From Mariannaea sp. PMI_226 (taxonomy: Eukaryota; Ascomycota; Sordariomycetes; Hypocreales; Nectriaceae), in NCBI GenBank assembly GCA_024336345.1, contig JANFOG010000009.1, positions 434,001-498,000 of the forward strand: a stretch of 64,000 nucleotides of DNA. Direction: 5' to 3'. The position numbers and the translations under genes were made by a program. This document shows positions 36,300-46,977 of this stretch, one piece after another; position 1 is the stretch's first letter; each line of letters opens with the position of its first letter. The notes beneath the pieces were generated by a model. It saw only the letters and a list, made by a program, of their open reading frames with translations, did not search any database and was not told the DNA's origin.

Positions 36300-36308
36300 T
36301 TATCTGAT
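36300..36308 (-). promoter_or_regulatory. Extended GATA (SreA/Fep1-type) motif, proximal
   Basis: A second perfect ATCAGATAA on the minus strand, 70 bp from the first copy and 294 bp upstream of the siderophore transporter ATG. Paired sites are usual for genes repressed by iron-loaded SreA-type GATA factors. Confidence 0.65.
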
Positions 36309-36601
36309 TCTGCACCAGGGCCAGGGGAGCATCGGGAAAAACATCGAGGATGATGGAGCAAAAAAAAAAAAAAAAGAGGGCACCAACCTGGGATGGACCT
36401 ATTGTATTGTACTTGAGATAGGTACCTTGGTATGCGCCGGGGGTCCAGCAGCTTCTCGCAAACATTTATTAAGCCCTACCCTCTTCCTCCCTGCCTCCCT
36501 CCCTCCCTCCAAGCCCCTCTCTGTCTTCTTCAACGCCATTGTCTCAAGAAGCTTGACACTGTAGATCCTTCTGCTTGTGCGCCTAGCTGGTTCATACAAT
36601 A

Positions 36602-38575
36602 ATGGGGATCTTGAGCAGATTCCGACCCGGCCTCTTGCGAGGCGACGGCACAAACGAAGAGTCGGGTGATGTTGACACCCCCGTGGCCATCACCGTGCCT
36701 GCAGACAATGAAAACAAGGACCCGGACAGCAAGTCCCCCGAAGATGGGCTTCACGGATCTGAGAAGGAGTCGCCAGACCAGGATCTGCAAGGTGGTGTTA
36801 GAGATATTGAGGCTGTCACCTTGACTTGGACCAAGAAGTCTTTGATCGGTGTTTTCATTGGCATCTGGTTCGTCTACCTGCTCAATGCCTTTCAGTCTTC
36901 TACCGTGGGTGGTTTTCTCCCCTATGTCACCAGTGACTTCGGCGAGCACTCGCTCCTGACCGTCATTGATGTCGTCGCGAGCTCTATGACCGCTGCCGTC
37001 TTCATCCCCCTAGCCAAATTTCTAGATGTGTGGGGTCGAGCTGAAGGTTTTCTGCTCATGGTTGGCTTCGCTGAGCTGGGTTTGATCCTCATGGCCGTGA
37101 GCAAGAACCTTTCCACCTACTGTGCCGCCAATGTAAGCCCTTCTCCTCCAATGCAAACCCATCTCCTAGCCCTAGATGCGGCGAGTTGCACGGAATATGC
37201 TGACAGTGTGGAACTTAAACTAGGTCTTTTACTCTGTTGGCTTCACCGGCCTCATCTACAGCATCGACGTCGTCACAGCCGATGCCACCCACCTGCGAAA
37301 CCGAGCGCTTGCGTATGCCTTCACGTCGTCCCCCTATATGATCTCGGCCTTTGCTGGATCCTACGCCTCCGACAAGATGCTTGCAACCATTAACTGGCCC
37401 TGGGGCTTCGGTATCTTCGCTTTCATCATGCCTGTCATCTGTGCTCCGCTGTACCTATTGTTGAAGCTCAACCTCCGCAAGGCCAAGAAGCAAGGCCTCG
37501 TGAAGAGAGAGTCCAGCGGCCGAACCCTGACAGAGAATATCCGATATTACTTGATCGAGTTTGACAGTTAGTCTTGGCCAACTATCCATTTTTTTTTGTC
37601 GCATTTGAGTACTAACCGGGTTGTTTCTGTCCCAAACTTACAGTCCTTGGCATCTTCCTGTTTGCCTCTGGTCTAGTTATCTTCCTCCTCCCCTTCAACA
37701 TTGCCAGCTCCGCCCCTCAAGGCTGGAGCACCGGCTATATCATTGCCATGATCGTTGTCGGATTTGTCCTGCTGGTTGCCTTCGCCCTTAATGAGCTTTA
37801 CCTCGCTCCCGTACCGTTCTTGACTTTCCACTTCCTGACCGACCGAACCCTTGTTGGTGCATGTCTCTTGAGCATGACCTATCAGATCTCCTATTACTGC
37901 TGGAACAGCTACTTTACCTCTTTCCTGCAGGTTGTCAACTACCTCTCTGTTGCGGAAGCCGGATACGTCAACAACACTTTCAGCGTTGTATCTGGATTCC
38001 TTTTGTTCCTTGTCGGTTGGGGCATTCGAAAGACAGGGTACTTCAAGTGGCTTTTGTGGACCGGCCTTCCTCTGTATATTTTTGCACAGGGCTTGATGAT
38101 TTACTTCCGTAAGCCTACTGGTTATGTTGGTTATATTGTTATGACCCAGATCTTCATCTCCATGGGTGGCAGCGTCTTCATCATCTGCATGCAGCTTGCC
38201 GTGCTTGCCGCTGTCGATCATCAGTATGTTGCCGCTGCTCTTGCCATGCTCAACGTCGCTGGAACTGTCGGTGGCTCCATTGGGTACACTATTTCTGGAG
38301 CTATTTGGACCAACGTGTTTGAGTCCGCTCTGGCAAGGTACCTTCCAGAGTCTGCTCAGGATAGTATTGCCGATATCTACGGTGATATTGAGGTCCAACT
38401 TAGCTATGAGAAGGGTACTCCCGAGCGATTTGGCATTCAACAGGCATATGCCTATGCCCAGACTCGCATGCTCGCAGCTGGAACTGCTATTATGGTCCTG
38501 TCTTTCATCTGGGTTGCGATGATCAAGAACTACAACGTTTCCAAGATGGCGCAAACCAAGGGTCAGGTTTGGTAG
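36602..38575 (+). CDS. MFS siderophore-iron transporter (MirB/ARN-like)
   Basis: Three exons (36602-37132, 37224-37566, 37644-38575) give 601 residues, the normal size of a 14-helix siderophore-iron transporter. An ~80-residue acidic cytosolic N-terminus (PADNENKDPDSKSPEDG) precedes helix 1 (SLIGVFIGIWFVYLLNAFQS). Family signatures follow: SSTVGGFLPYVTSDF, VFYSVGFTGLIYSIDVVTAD near residue 180 (completed only across intron 1), SPYMISAFAGSYASDK, and NSYFTSFLQVVNYLSVAEAGY near 370. The C-terminal loop LPESAQDSIADIYG between the last two helices is also typical. It imports ferric hydroxamate-type siderophores by proton symport at the plasma membrane or endosome. Two ATCAGATAA sites upstream predict repression by iron. 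Which siderophore is carried cannot be told from sequence. Confidence 0.93.
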
Positions 38576-39241
38576 ATTATTAAAAAAGAAATTGTGTTGG
38601 TCAGTATCCCAAGTGGTTCTTCTGAGCCTTTGGCAAGATTGGTCAAGTTCCAGAGAGGATAAAACATTATTATGAAATCTATTATTTATTTATAATCGGA
38701 ATTAACCTTCTACACCCCCTGGAATTTGACACATTGTAGCTTCTTGAGCTGTAAGCTCTGGATCAAGTGACTGTTCCATCAGAACCCAGGATCATGTTAT
38801 AGCTTCCATTACTTTTTGTACCTCATGAGCTGCGCAGACCAAAGCTAGAGACGGTTGTTCTTCAATTAATGTCTTGTGATCAATCATTTCTATTATTCTC
38901 TAGCGAATCGGCGATACTAACTCAGATCCACTCATCAGGCTTTTGATATTCTATAGGCTATCTCGCCTCTATTCGAATCTCCTAATTGGACCACTGTGAA
39001 GCATTCTGTTTTTTTTTTTTTTTTTTTTTTTTTCAAAAAGATGGCATTAGCATCAATGCACAACAGTGAGTAATTTTTGCAATACAGAAAATGTAGTTTT
39101 ATTTCGCTAGACTTTCCAAAGGCCAATCCAGTCTCATTTTCCTTCTCTCTGCTCTCTTTCTAACGGAGTGCTCTCGCTTACATACAAATTATCGAAAATA
39201 ATCCCTCCATCTGAACTCTTTTTGGCCGCGGCTACATTGCT
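38576..39241. other. Intergenic region with long T tract
   Basis: Between two convergent genes. A 25-base T run lies at 39009-39033. Otherwise nothing seen. Confidence 0.35.
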
Positions 39242-40321
39242 TCAGCTTCTGAATGCACCATGTAGCCCAACAATACCAATTCTAAGATATTCGGGATCCT
39301 TCTCCAACCGCTCTCGAGTCTCTCCAACACTGTACTCATCAATATCCCAGTTCGCCCAGACGAACCGGCCATGTAGGAAACGGGCTTCTTTCGTGGAAGC
39401 CCAGACGGCAAAAGCTCCTGGAAGACTTGCTAATTTTGGCAATTGATTAGTGACACGACCAAATAAAATTCCATTATGACGAAATACTTACGATCAGTGA
39501 AGGGGAGGTCTTCCTTCTTGATGCCGACAGCTGTATAGTTCTCATTGTGCACTACTCCAGGGTGGAAGCTGATGATTTGGAGTTGCTCAGGTGAAACATC
39601 TTTTGCAATTTGCTGCAGGAGTAGCGTGCCAGAGTTTTTGGTCAGTCCATAGACAGGGCGAACCGCAGCTGCAGCGAGTTGAGAGTTGTAGAACATATTG
39701 ATGGCCTGGGTAGACACGTTCAGAACGGCCTGCAATTTCTCTATGTTAGCTGAGTGCCCTTTCGAGTTTCTTTCATTTCCCCCCCAGCAATGATCAAAAT
39801 AATACCTTAGGGCTACTACTCTGTTGCTTAGCAAGTCCTTCCACCATGTCCAAAGGCCCTCGCAAGTTCGTCTTGAAGCTGGACCAAACTGCATCAGCAC
39901 CAATACCCAGCACCGGCTTCTCATTGGAAAAGTCCGCAGCACTGAGAACTAGCACGTCGACTGCGATACCCAGATGTTCAAGTTCAGCCCAAAGCTTGCG
40001 GACGTCCTCACTCTCGGACTGATCGCCTTGGCGAGTTATTATCTCGACATCATGACCAAGACTAGCTGCGAAGGCCTCAAGAGTCTTCTTTGCATCGTCC
40101 AAAACATTGCTGCGACGGCCGACAATAATAACTCGAGCCGCTTTTGCTTCGATGAAACCTTTCGTAATGTTGAGACCTATGTTAGTTGCACCACCGGTCA
40201 CGAGAATTGTCTTGCCGGTTTGATCGAGCTCAGGGCGTGTTGGAGAGATGGTTGGGTAGACAGTTGAGTGAACTTTGGAGGTGAAGTCCGTCTCAAAGAA
40301 TTGTTTGGCGAAGTCGGACAT
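39242..40321 (-). CDS. Short-chain dehydrogenase/reductase
   Basis: Three exons, complement of 39806-40321, 39492-39729 and 39242-39429, give 313 residues; introns are 76 and 62 bp. The classical SDR pattern is intact: TGGATNIG nucleotide motif near residue 43, followed by GRRS, which favours NADP; then VLVLSAAD in the place of NNAG near 122, catalytic Ser178 (NVSTQ) and Tyr199-x3-Lys203 (YGLTK). The C-terminal part (FHPGVVHNENY, then LPGAFAVWASTKEARFLHGR) is typical of fungal SDRs acting on secondary-metabolite or xenobiotic ketones. Substrate unknown. It is divergent from a Zn2Cys6 gene 475 bp away. Confidence 0.9.
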
Positions 40322-40795
40322 ATTGATTAAAATTTATGAAGGAGTCAATGGAACTTTTTGGTTTTGAATAATAAGGTTGGAGAATTGCTTGAAGGCTTGC
40401 TTCTTTCGTTTCTATTTCCAACGTACAGACGCTGAGCAGCGTATTTATACATTCACCGTCGATTTGCTGATTTGGATCGGTGCTGAGTACTCATATCCAA
40501 TTTCTCATCTTGGTGAGGCAATCAAGTCCATTCCCGCAAAGGATGGCATGCCGCGCTTCGAAGTTGATTGCATCTGCGCGACCAACAAAATCTTGTGAAG
40601 CCGTGATTGGTGATATCGTGTATTCCTTGCATCACCAGCGGAGACCTATCCCAATGCGGATTGGCGTCCGCCGTCAAGAGTCCGCTTGCTTACGCTCCCG
40701 CCACCCGCCTAATCGCCGCAGATGATGCTATCCGCTGGGTAACGGCATCGTGGTTCTTTGTCATCTGTCTCTTGGTTTCGTGTCTAACAGCAGGC
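40322..40795. promoter_or_regulatory. Divergent promoter between dehydrogenase and regulator
   Basis: A 474-bp shared promoter. The minus strand holds TATAAATA at 40442-40449, 120 bp upstream of the dehydrogenase ATG, a good TATA element. Confidence 0.45.
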
Positions 40796-42013
40796 ATGCG
40801 GCCTGGTGAGATCAGGGCCTGTTCCGCTTGCAGCAAAGCAAAGCGGAAATGCGATAAGCAGCTGCCGTCGTGTCAGCGATGCCAGGACAAGAACATCAAG
40901 TGCAATTACTCAGCCCAACCTTCGGTGTTTGTCTATGGCGTTGATATCGACCAAAGTCATGGCGGAGACTCGATGGCCAATATGTCCGTCGAGGCATATG
41001 CCCTCTGCCCTAATTCTGAATTGAATTTACTAGGTGGAGACATCCTCGGCATCACCGATATGAGCCCAGGGGTGCTTCATCCGTCCATGGCCGATTTACA
41101 GTCCGCTTGGTTCTTGACGCCTGAAACCTGGACTGTTCATGAGAGAGAAAGTGTTTCGTTGTCAGCCGCAACCCCAACCGTGTTGCATAGAATGATACGC
41201 AAAACCCAGGCTTGGCTTCAAGAGTGGGTATGTACTGGGAGTAATGCCTTTATTCACTCACAGCTGTACAAGACACAACTGCCTGGTTGCATCCAAGACA
41301 CGTTTATGGCTGCTTCAAGTTATTTATCTAGAACTCCAGAGACTGAAGAGATGATCTTCCGTATCATCGACGAGCGATCCTGTCAGCTGGTGCGTTCGAA
41401 GGAGCATTGCAACGAACTGGTTCAGGATCCGTTCGAAAGCATGAGTAGACTCCACGCCCTACTCATGTACCAAATAATTCGCCTCTTTGATGGAGAGATT
41501 AGACAGAAGCATCTTGCCCGGAAACATATACCATTGCTAAGAAGCTGGGCCTCAGAAATGCTGCAATGCACGGCTGAAGCTGCTAGGAACGGAAACCTAT
41601 TGGCCTCGAACCGCGTAGCGGATCTGGACTCACCAATGGGCGAGCCATCAACTGCGGACCAAGAAAAGCTCCTTTGGCATGCTTGGATTTTATCCGAGAG
41701 TGTACGGCGCACATGGATCGTATCGCAATCTGTCGGCGCCATCTCCACTATTCTGCTCGACGGCCGAGTGGAGTGTCCGGGAGGCTTAATGTTTACCACG
41801 AGGAAAGGCGTGTGGGAGGCCAAATCTGCGCTCTCATGGATCAAGCTTTGTGCGGAGCGTAATGTTGGGTTCATGCATCGGAATGAGATTGGGAGGATCT
41901 TGTCTGAGACGTCTCCTGGCGAGGTGAATGATTTGGGACACATGATGCTGGAGTTGGACTTTGGACTGGACGTTATGGAGAGGTGGGGTGTGGACATCAA
42001 TCAACCGCTATAA
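40796..42013 (+). CDS. Zn2Cys6 transcription factor, compact
   Basis: Intronless, 405 residues. The frame is open further upstream, but the ATG at 40796 puts the zinc cluster at the extreme N-terminus, as in AflR-like regulators: Cys9, Cys12, Cys19, Cys26, Cys29 and Cys36 (C-X2-C-X6-C-X6-C-X2-C-X6-C). The body contains FESMSRLHALLMYQIIRLFD near 220 and EKLLWHAWILSESVRRTWIV near 290, features of the short pathway-specific regulators found in fungal metabolite clusters. No large Fungal_trans domain is recognised. Head-to-head with the dehydrogenase, which is the most likely local target (inference). If the upstream frame is translated, ~63 extra residues including a hydrophobic stretch would be added, which seems unlikely. 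Confidence 0.85.
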   Translation: MRPGEIRACSACSKAKRKCDKQLPSCQRCQDKNIKCNYSAQPSVFVYGVDIDQSHGGDSMANMSVEAYALCPNSELNLLGGDILGITDMSPGVLHPSMADLQSAWFLTPETWTVHERESVSLSAATPTVLHRMIRKTQAWLQEWVCTGSNAFIHSQLYKTQLPGCIQDTFMAASSYLSRTPETEEMIFRIIDERSCQLVRSKEHCNELVQDPFESMSRLHALLMYQIIRLFDGEIRQKHLARKHIPLLRSWASEMLQCTAEAARNGNLLASNRVADLDSPMGEPSTADQEKLLWHAWILSESVRRTWIVSQSVGAISTILLDGRVECPGGLMFTTRKGVWEAKSALSWIKLCAERNVGFMHRNEIGRILSETSPGEVNDLGHMMLELDFGLDVMERWGVDINQPL

Positions 42014-42324
42014 TTCATCATCATGCCTTTCATAAGAAACAAATGGACGAGTTAGGATACAGAGTCGAGGGAAAAGGACGTTCTTTGCTGTTAATTTGGA
42101 TCGGATTTTGAACTGATCAGCCTTCATGTTCATTGGGATTGATTGTTGGAAAGGAAGTATGCAAGAAAAGATAGTGTCACTTCAATCAGAAATATCAACT
42201 TTGCAGAGAAAATATCATTTTACTGATCTCATATGATACAATTAACCTCCAGTTGCTCAAAGAATTCCAATCAGAAATATATCCCATCCTCTTCCTACGA
42301 ATTTCAGTCTACCCACTAGATGCA
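42014..42324. other. Short convergent intergenic region
   Basis: 311 bp between the regulator and the metallopeptidase stop codons; AT-rich, nothing else seen. Confidence 0.3.
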
Positions 42325-44571
42325 TTACCAAAGCTCACAAACTGGCTCTGGCTTCCCACACTTAAAAGCCTTCTTGAACTCAGCAGAGTTCTCCAATGGT
42401 AGTTTGATACGAGCAGAATCCGGGCTATGCTCATCACTCGAAATTAGGTTCAAGGCAATGGCTGGCGGCAAGTCATCGCACCAATTCTGCCCCCATTTGA
42501 TAAAGAAGAGCTGCTCATTTGTGAACTTTTCCAATCCAGGCAGACCCTTCCCCCGTCCCTTCTCCTTCTCCCACTTCTGCCATGCTGCAAAACTTGAGAC
42601 GACTCCTCCAGCATCCGCGATATTTTCGCCAAGTGTCTGCTCTCCGTTGACGTGGACTTGTGTTCCATTCGGGGCCGTAATGGTGTACTTGTTGTATTGT
42701 TCAACAAAGCACTCAGCCCGTTTGTTGAATGCTTCGATAGTGCTGTTGTCCCACCATGTGGTCATGTTCCCGGTCGCATCGAATAGCCTTCCAGTATTGT
42801 CAAAGCCGTGGGTGAGCTCGTGGCCTACAACGCTTCCCATGCCTCCGTAAATGATGTAAGATGGGAATCCGACATCATATATCGGGAATTGCTGAATGCC
42901 GGCGGCAAGGACGATGGTGTTGAGCTGGAAGTCTTGGTATGCATTGGGCGTAAGCGTGGTGTACTTGAACTTTCCTCTACTGACTGGATGTCCAAGAGTC
43001 TCCCAGGATCTGGCAACATTCAATCGGGCAAAGGAGATTGCATTTGCGGCATGGGATGAAGTTATCTCGACGGTGGAGTAATACTCTTTAAGTTTAATTG
43101 GATCAAGCACATCTGGGTCAGTTGGCAGCGCGACTAAGCTTGCCATCGCGTGGACTTTTTCGGCTGCAGCCTTCTTGACTTCGGGGGATACCCAATCCTT
43201 GTCTTGCAGACGCTCAAGAAAGGCGGCTTCTAGGGTGTCAACAATCTCGGAGGTGAGCTTCTTAGCTTCAAGACTGTAGTGCTTGTCAAGGAAGAAACGG
43301 GACAGGATCCATGTGAGCCCACTGGGGCCGATCCTGCTAGAAACCGCCTCGTCAGATGTGATCCAGCTCACTCCACTGTCAATGAGTCCTGTGCATTGCT
43401 GCCAGCGAGGGGCTGGGCTCTCGGGATCGCCGCCACTCTGCTCCTTTTTGAAATTGCTGAATGCATTGGTTTCGTCAGACTCGACGTAGGGTGAGAGCGC
43501 AATGATTGCTTTCCAAACGAAAAATGTTTGGAGGACATCTGATGGAGTCTGCGAAATGACCTCGGAGATCTTTTTGAAATACGAAATCGGAGTAGCAGCT
43601 AATTTGTTGGCTTGATAACCCTCGGGAGCAAGCTTGCTCACAACATATTCATAGTTGAGCTGAGGAGCAATCTTTTGAACCTCCGTAATGGAGGTCTTCG
43701 GGGTCAATGCATCTTCTCCCGAGCCAGTTTCTTCTTCGCTACCTGAGTTGAGAGCTTCAACTAAAGCTAGTTGCAGCTTGAGAGCGTTCTCTACCAAGCT
43801 GACGGCCTCCTTGTGCGAATACGCGGATGGATGTACAGCAGACAAGATTGTAGCGATGTGTCCTACATATTCCAGTACTCCTTCATCTGTAGAAGGAATA
43901 TCATTTCCAGTCGGCGGAGAAATAACGATGTGTATTTCGGTGGGGTTGATGTTGTTCTGCTTCTGCGACATTCTTTGAGTAGTCTCAATGCCAAGACTTT
44001 CGAACAATGTTAGAGCATTGCCCATTGCAGTCGAGTGATCATAGGGTTCGGAACCCTTGGTGATAGGGAAAGCCTCGGCAACTTCCTTCACAAAACTAGC
44101 CAGAGTCTTGAGACCTTGGGCCTCCAGAGTAGTGTGATCCATGCAGGCCAGGTATGCGCCCTGGATCTTCTCAAAGTTCTCCTTGTCGGGCTTGACTTGC
44201 TCCTCGGTCAGGTTGACTGTGATCCATCCCGCATCTGGGCCAGATGGATATGTACCCTGGAGGATTTTTTTGATGTTATCTTGGATCTGGTAACCTTCGG
44301 CCGCGAGGACATTGGAACCTGATTGTCCTGCTGGGATTTGGTTGTGGGCAGCCCAGTTTCCACACACCACTGTGTAAAAAAGCGGATGGTTTAGAGATAG
44401 TCAATTTTTTGGCCGTGATCAGGGTCACTTACGTTGATCGAAGTCAGTGCATGGATTGATCTCGGTATAATTTGGAGCGAGATTCCATAGAATTTCAGAC
44501 GCGAGATGGATACATTCTGGCGTAGTGCAAAGGTCTGTCAAGTCATAGCCACGGGGGTGGTGCGGTGCCAT
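42325..44571 (-). CDS. M13 family zinc metallopeptidase (neprilysin-like)
   Basis: Two exons, complement of 44433-44571 and 42325-44369, join across a 63-bp intron to 727 residues. The zinc site is GHELTHGFD (HExxH, near 563-567), with the third ligand Glu in GENIADAGG near 623, NAYQD in the substrate-binding region, and the family's C-terminal CxLW-type ending (CELW). The N-terminal part shows CTTPECIHLASEIL and NPCTDFDQ-LVCGNW, where M13 ectodomains begin. No signal peptide or membrane anchor precedes it, so a cytosolic enzyme is suggested unless an upstream exon is used: ATG at 44771 plus a 158-bp intron would add METPMKDPRRDLLI without a membrane segment. M13 enzymes cut oligopeptides on the N-terminal side of hydrophobic residues. 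Confidence 0.9.
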
Positions 44572-46977
44572 GATCAGCAGGTCCCGTCGGGGATCTCTAA
44601 TAGATGACAAAAGGACAAAGTATACGAAAAATCTCGAAAATTGAAAGGCAAGTCCCTACAGAAAGGGATGCCGATTTGTGTTGCTCGTTGCTGGAGTATG
44701 GTAGACACCTTTGCAGCCACAACGGAGACCGACATCGTTTTATATTCTACTCACTTCATGGGCGTCTCCATTGCAGTTTGCACTGATCACCGTAACACAC
44801 CAAAGTTACAGCCCCGCAGCCACTTGCTTGAGCATCATGGGATTCGCTCACCGTGGGGCTGAGCGATTACAGAAAGCAATTTGGACAACAGTGATTGTAA
44901 GGGATGGTGCGTGGCTTGGCATATGGGACTTTGGTTCACCTTGCCGGCAGATAAACAACGGAGACAGGCAGAAACTGCCGTTTCTTCACCATCAAGTCAG
45001 CTTTTCGGAGACATTTTGACGTACACTACGGAGTAAGGGCCAGCATGTGGCATCACAGGACGTCTTCTGCCTTTTCTAGAGGCTGAGTGGTATCTGAAAA
45101 TAGATATGCATACTGAGGCGTTGGTGTGGGTGTGGCTCCGGTTGTCATTGGTTGCTTGAGTGCTATGGCCAACCAGTCATCTTCACAGGCAGCATAGCCA
45201 CGTATCAATGGGCTCAGCTTTTGCTGACTGATGTGCGCCCAGAACGGAAGTTGCACACAATCCCCCCAAAAAGCTTAAATCCTACTGCAACAGCAGCTTG
45301 GGCAATAAGCTTATCTGCTGTCTCAAGAGTAGTAATCAAATACTGGCGACCTCACAAGTGCAAATACCACCACTCGCCACCTTGACGTTGAGGTGTAATT
45401 ATCAGGAAAATGGGCCCGTCCAAAGTTCCAATATCTTGTCTTACAGCTCATGAAATGTTGATGAGCCTTTTACTTCTCTACTAAGCCGTGCATTTACCGG
45501 GGAAACTCTCCCAATATAGGTACGAAAGAGCATTCAAAGTGGAAAGCGGATCGTCAAATATTGGAGGCCTACGATATATATGGGTGTATATGCTCATCCT
45601 TGCGTTTCTATAGGGTCACTTTTAGACTAGGCAGGGATTTTTGAGCAAGTGTAAGACTAATGTAGGTACCATCTGAGAGAGTTATGTTAATGTGCACAAA
45701 GTAGTGCATTGAACTGTCCTTGGGGTCGCCCCAAAGGCTTTACACCTCTCCACTATCACTTACCTACCCGTATATGCTGTTCCGTGATTACGATGCAACC
45801 CTATATGCACACCTTCAATTGCTAAGCTCCAAATTGTCGTTGATACGTCAGCAAAATATTGCATGAGGGCAGCATATGGACGGTGGCGAGCCCTTCGTAA
45901 GCATGATAGTAGTCAGGTATGTCGACTGACTATTACTGCTGTAAAGATACCAGAATCACCAAGTATTAGACTTGGGATTTTGAAGCCTGATCACCTGTAG
46001 TTAGAAATCGCACACAAGCATGCTGCAGCTATCTCTGTACCAGCGGCTCTCAATTTCCCACTGCATTATAACCTGGCGAACACAAAGCCAACAGAGACAA
46101 GAACAGCAGGCTTGGACATACGTTTCCATTAGTAAAAGTAACCGTGGTATGCATAAATCGAACATTTCGACAATATTTCAATACAGCCTTCGTCTCAGCA
46201 AGGAACGGCTCGCATCCAGCTCTCAATACGTCACTCAGCCCATGGATACTGTTCCGTTTCCAAACCGGCCTGCGGTGCACAGACGCAGATGATCGTAAAT
46301 GACAGAGTATTCATGCAACTCAACTACTCTTCTTCTACAGAGATGAAAATGGGGGGTTGGGAGGTAATTAACAAGGAGACTCCTGGGACTTGATCAATAT
46401 CAAAATGCAGTCATAATTCGAGTTTATATGAAGTACAGTCTTGGCATGACTCGGCCCCTCCCATCGTCAGCAAGCTCACTTGCAGGGTTATTCTGTCTGC
46501 GTGATTTAGAAATCTAGTCAGCACGATTATTATTAGCTCACTCGTCAAAAAACTGACGGTGTATGTAAGGCTCGGCGTAGTCTGATCTTCGATTCGGGCC
46601 GGATTTACTAGACTAGCCTCAGAGCCATAGCGGTCTGTACATCCGCCAGGTGCTTATATGGAGCTCTATATATTACATCTTTATCATCACGTTGTGCATT
46701 AACATTTACGGCATGACTTGTGTTCGCCCCACGCCGGGGCATCGTGACAAGCAGACTTTTGGGCGAATTGGCGAGGAAATTTGAAGAAGCGCTATGGTGC
46801 CAGGTCCGACAGCATACGAATACATGCATAAGAGTTCATAAGCGCATATTCTGACATGACAATCTCCTTCTTCACATTTTCTCAACTGCCTCTTTATGCA
46901 TCTATGCAAAATTCCCTAATAATGGTGGCCACAATAGCCAGCTTGAAAACCCTATCTTTTGGCATAGTTGAACGAAA
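44572..46977. other. Intergenic region (2.4 kb), no gene seen
   Basis: Contains the metallopeptidase upstream region, including its possible distal exon at 44755-44771. The rest has only short open frames on both strands without protein character. Confidence 0.3.

Larger units (their letters stand above)
33359..36601. other. Large intergenic region (3.2 kb) with siderophore-transporter promoter
   Basis: AT-rich from 33360 to 34500 and more GC-rich afterwards; short open frames on both strands lack family features. Features near the right end are the two ATCAGATAA motifs listed separately, a 16-base A run at 36360-36375 and a CCTCCCT-rich tract at about 36485-36510 just before the siderophore-transporter start. 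Confidence 0.4.

Noticed and set aside
37673..38554. Long minus-strand open frame (293 codons) antisense to the siderophore transporter
   Set aside because: It mirrors the codon structure of the real gene in its third exon, has no family motif, and is Asp/Asn/His rich as expected for an antisense shadow.
39009..39033. 25-base T tract
   Set aside because: Could mark a poly-A tail of a retrotransposed copy, but no element body or target duplication adjoins it.
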